6,697 nucleotides of DNA from Promethearchaeota archaeon (GTDB taxonomy: Archaea > Asgardarchaeota > Lokiarchaeia > Sigynarchaeales > SOKP01): the NCBI GenBank assembly GCA_016839905.1, contig JAEOTJ010000126.1, forward strand, positions 1 through 6,697, read 5' to 3'. Of this stretch, positions 6,335-6,697 are shown piece after piece; the stretch's first letter is position 1, and each line of letters begins with the position of its first letter. Under the pieces are notes generated by a model that ran no database searches, had not been told where the DNA came from, and saw nothing but the letters and a program-made list of their open reading frames with translations. The translations under genes and the position numbers were made by a program.

Positions 6335-6496
6335 TTGAAACCCATTATTCAAAATGGACCAAAGAAAAATAATAAAGATATAGATTGGGATGAAGATGAT
6401 GATGATGAGGATTTTGAAGATATCGAATACGATGATGACGATGAGGGCTGGGATGAAGATGATAAAGAAGATGATGAAGAAGATTGGCGGCTTTGA
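6335..6496 (+). CDS. Small highly acidic protein, function unknown
   Basis: I do not recognise this 53-residue protein. It starts at TTG 6335 behind a good Shine-Dalgarno; the in-frame ATG at 6320 would add MEVFK. After a short basic, Asn-rich head (residues 1-14, KPIIQNGPKKNNK) the chain is almost purely acidic: 28 of residues 15-50 are Asp or Glu. Aromatics interrupt the acidic runs at W18, F27, Y32, W39 and W51. WDEDD occurs twice (18-22 and 39-43), suggesting internal repetition, partly through GAT/GAA codon runs. There is no cysteine, no membrane segment and no signal peptide. Such chains are usually disordered and may bind basic partners such as ribosomal proteins, histones or polyamines, act as a DNA mimic, or bind metal ions; nothing here decides between these. 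The strong ribosome binding site argues for real expression. A terminator-like structure follows 15 nt downstream. Confidence 0.65.
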   Translation: MKPIIQNGPKKNNKDIDWDEDDDDEDFEDIEYDDDDEGWDEDDKEDDEEDWRL

Positions 6497-6510
6497 ATCA
6501 ATCTCCCTCT

Positions 6511-6555
6511 AATTAAGGAAAAACGAAAAAAAAAAGTACCTTAATTTTTTTTTTT
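6511..6555 (+). terminator. Hairpin plus T11 terminator
   Basis: A perfect 8-bp inverted repeat, AATTAAGG (6511-6518) with CCTTAATT (6539-6546), runs directly into eleven T residues (6545-6555), 15 nt after the acidic gene's stop. The loop contains an A10 run (6526-6535) that could instead pair with the T run. The long oligo-T alone should stop archaeal RNA polymerase. Confidence 0.6.
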
Positions 6556-6567
6556 AATATTTAAAAG
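6553..6567 (+). promoter_or_regulatory. Candidate box A for the right-end gene
   Basis: TTTAATATTTAAAAG resembles box A and would place a transcription start near 6588, leaving a leader of about 38 nt that includes the Shine-Dalgarno at 6613. It directly follows, and slightly overlaps, the terminator T run, which fits a separate transcription unit. AT-rich composition makes chance matches likely. Confidence 0.25.
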
Positions 6568-6612
6568 ATTTTTACTTAAACAGATAAAATGTTAGTAAAT
6601 ATAAAAAAAATA

Positions 6613-6620
6613 AGGTGATC
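6613..6620 (+). promoter_or_regulatory. Shine-Dalgarno before second TTG start
   Basis: AGGTGATC is an eight-base match to the conserved 16S rRNA 3' tail. Aligned on that tail, it is spaced about as far from the TTG at 6626 as the upstream GGAGGT is from its TTG. The out-of-frame ATG at 6631 opens only a 16-codon ORF. Confidence 0.6.
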
Positions 6621-6625
6621 GGAAA

Positions 6626-6697
6626 TTGAGATGCAAAATTTTTACTGGAAAAAATGTAAAACAATTAGAAGAGAAAGTTAATAACTGGTTTGAGCAA
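6626..6697 (+). CDS. Start of a small protein gene (partial)
   Basis: Only 24 codons are inside the window and the frame is still open at the edge. The start is TTG 6626 behind a strong Shine-Dalgarno. The visible N-terminus (MRCKIFTGKNVKQLEEKV and on to NNWFEQ) begins with a short beta strand followed by a charged helix with Leu/Val and Trp/Phe at helix spacing, which looks like a genuine globular small protein. I cannot assign a function from this fragment. It lies 130 bp after the acidic gene, beyond the terminator-like hairpin, so it is probably a separate transcription unit. Confidence 0.6.
   Translation, partial: MRCKIFTGKNVKQLEEKVNNWFEQ

Noticed and set aside
6631..6681. ATG at 6631 as the start of the right-end gene
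   Set aside because: It is in a different frame and reaches a stop after 16 codons, whereas the TTG at 6626 has a well-placed Shine-Dalgarno and stays open to the window edge.

Overview
The window looks like an AT-rich archaeal chromosome. The evidence is a proteasome-activating nucleotidase (PAN), a deoxyhypusine-synthase family protein, a pyruvoyl-dependent arginine decarboxylase, an archaeal/bacterial-type inositol-1-phosphate synthase, TTTAWATA-like box A elements about 30 nt upstream of start codons, and Shine-Dalgarno matches to the usual archaeal 16S tail. An Asgard (Lokiarchaeia-like) or similar mesophilic low-GC lineage is a reasonable guess, but this is inference; no rRNA or lineage-specific marker is present.

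Layout. Positions 1-401 are AT-rich and hold no convincing gene. A class I SAM-dependent methyltransferase follows (402-1349, +), ending tail-to-tail with a deoxyhypusine-synthase-like gene (1377-2378, -). That gene is divergent from the arginine decarboxylase (2454-3002, +) across a 75-bp promoter region containing a 23-bp near-palindrome. A YkgJ-like cysteine-cluster protein (3106-3537, +) ends convergent to inositol-1-phosphate synthase (3583-4674, -), which lies downstream of PAN on the same strand (4738-5949, -). A roughly 385-bp AT-rich gap leads to a very acidic 53-residue protein (6335-6496, +), a terminator-like hairpin with an 11-T run, and the first codons of another small gene (6626 to the window end, +).

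Function. The clearest functional link is the divergent pair. Arginine decarboxylase makes agmatine, the entry point to archaeal polyamines, and the DHS family transfers an aminobutyl group from a polyamine to a lysine of aIF5A (or to another amine). The shared control region and the unusual DHS active site make this the most interesting locus here. PAN (protein unfolding for the 20S proteasome) and inositol-1-phosphate synthase (head-group precursor for inositol lipids or solutes) are housekeeping genes with a few unusual residues.

Two initiation styles are visible. The six large genes have no Shine-Dalgarno, and several have a box A about 30 nt before the start codon, as expected for leaderless transcripts. 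The two small genes at the right end have strong Shine-Dalgarno matches in front of TTG codons. I see no tRNA, rRNA, CRISPR array, insertion sequence or clear signs of horizontal transfer.
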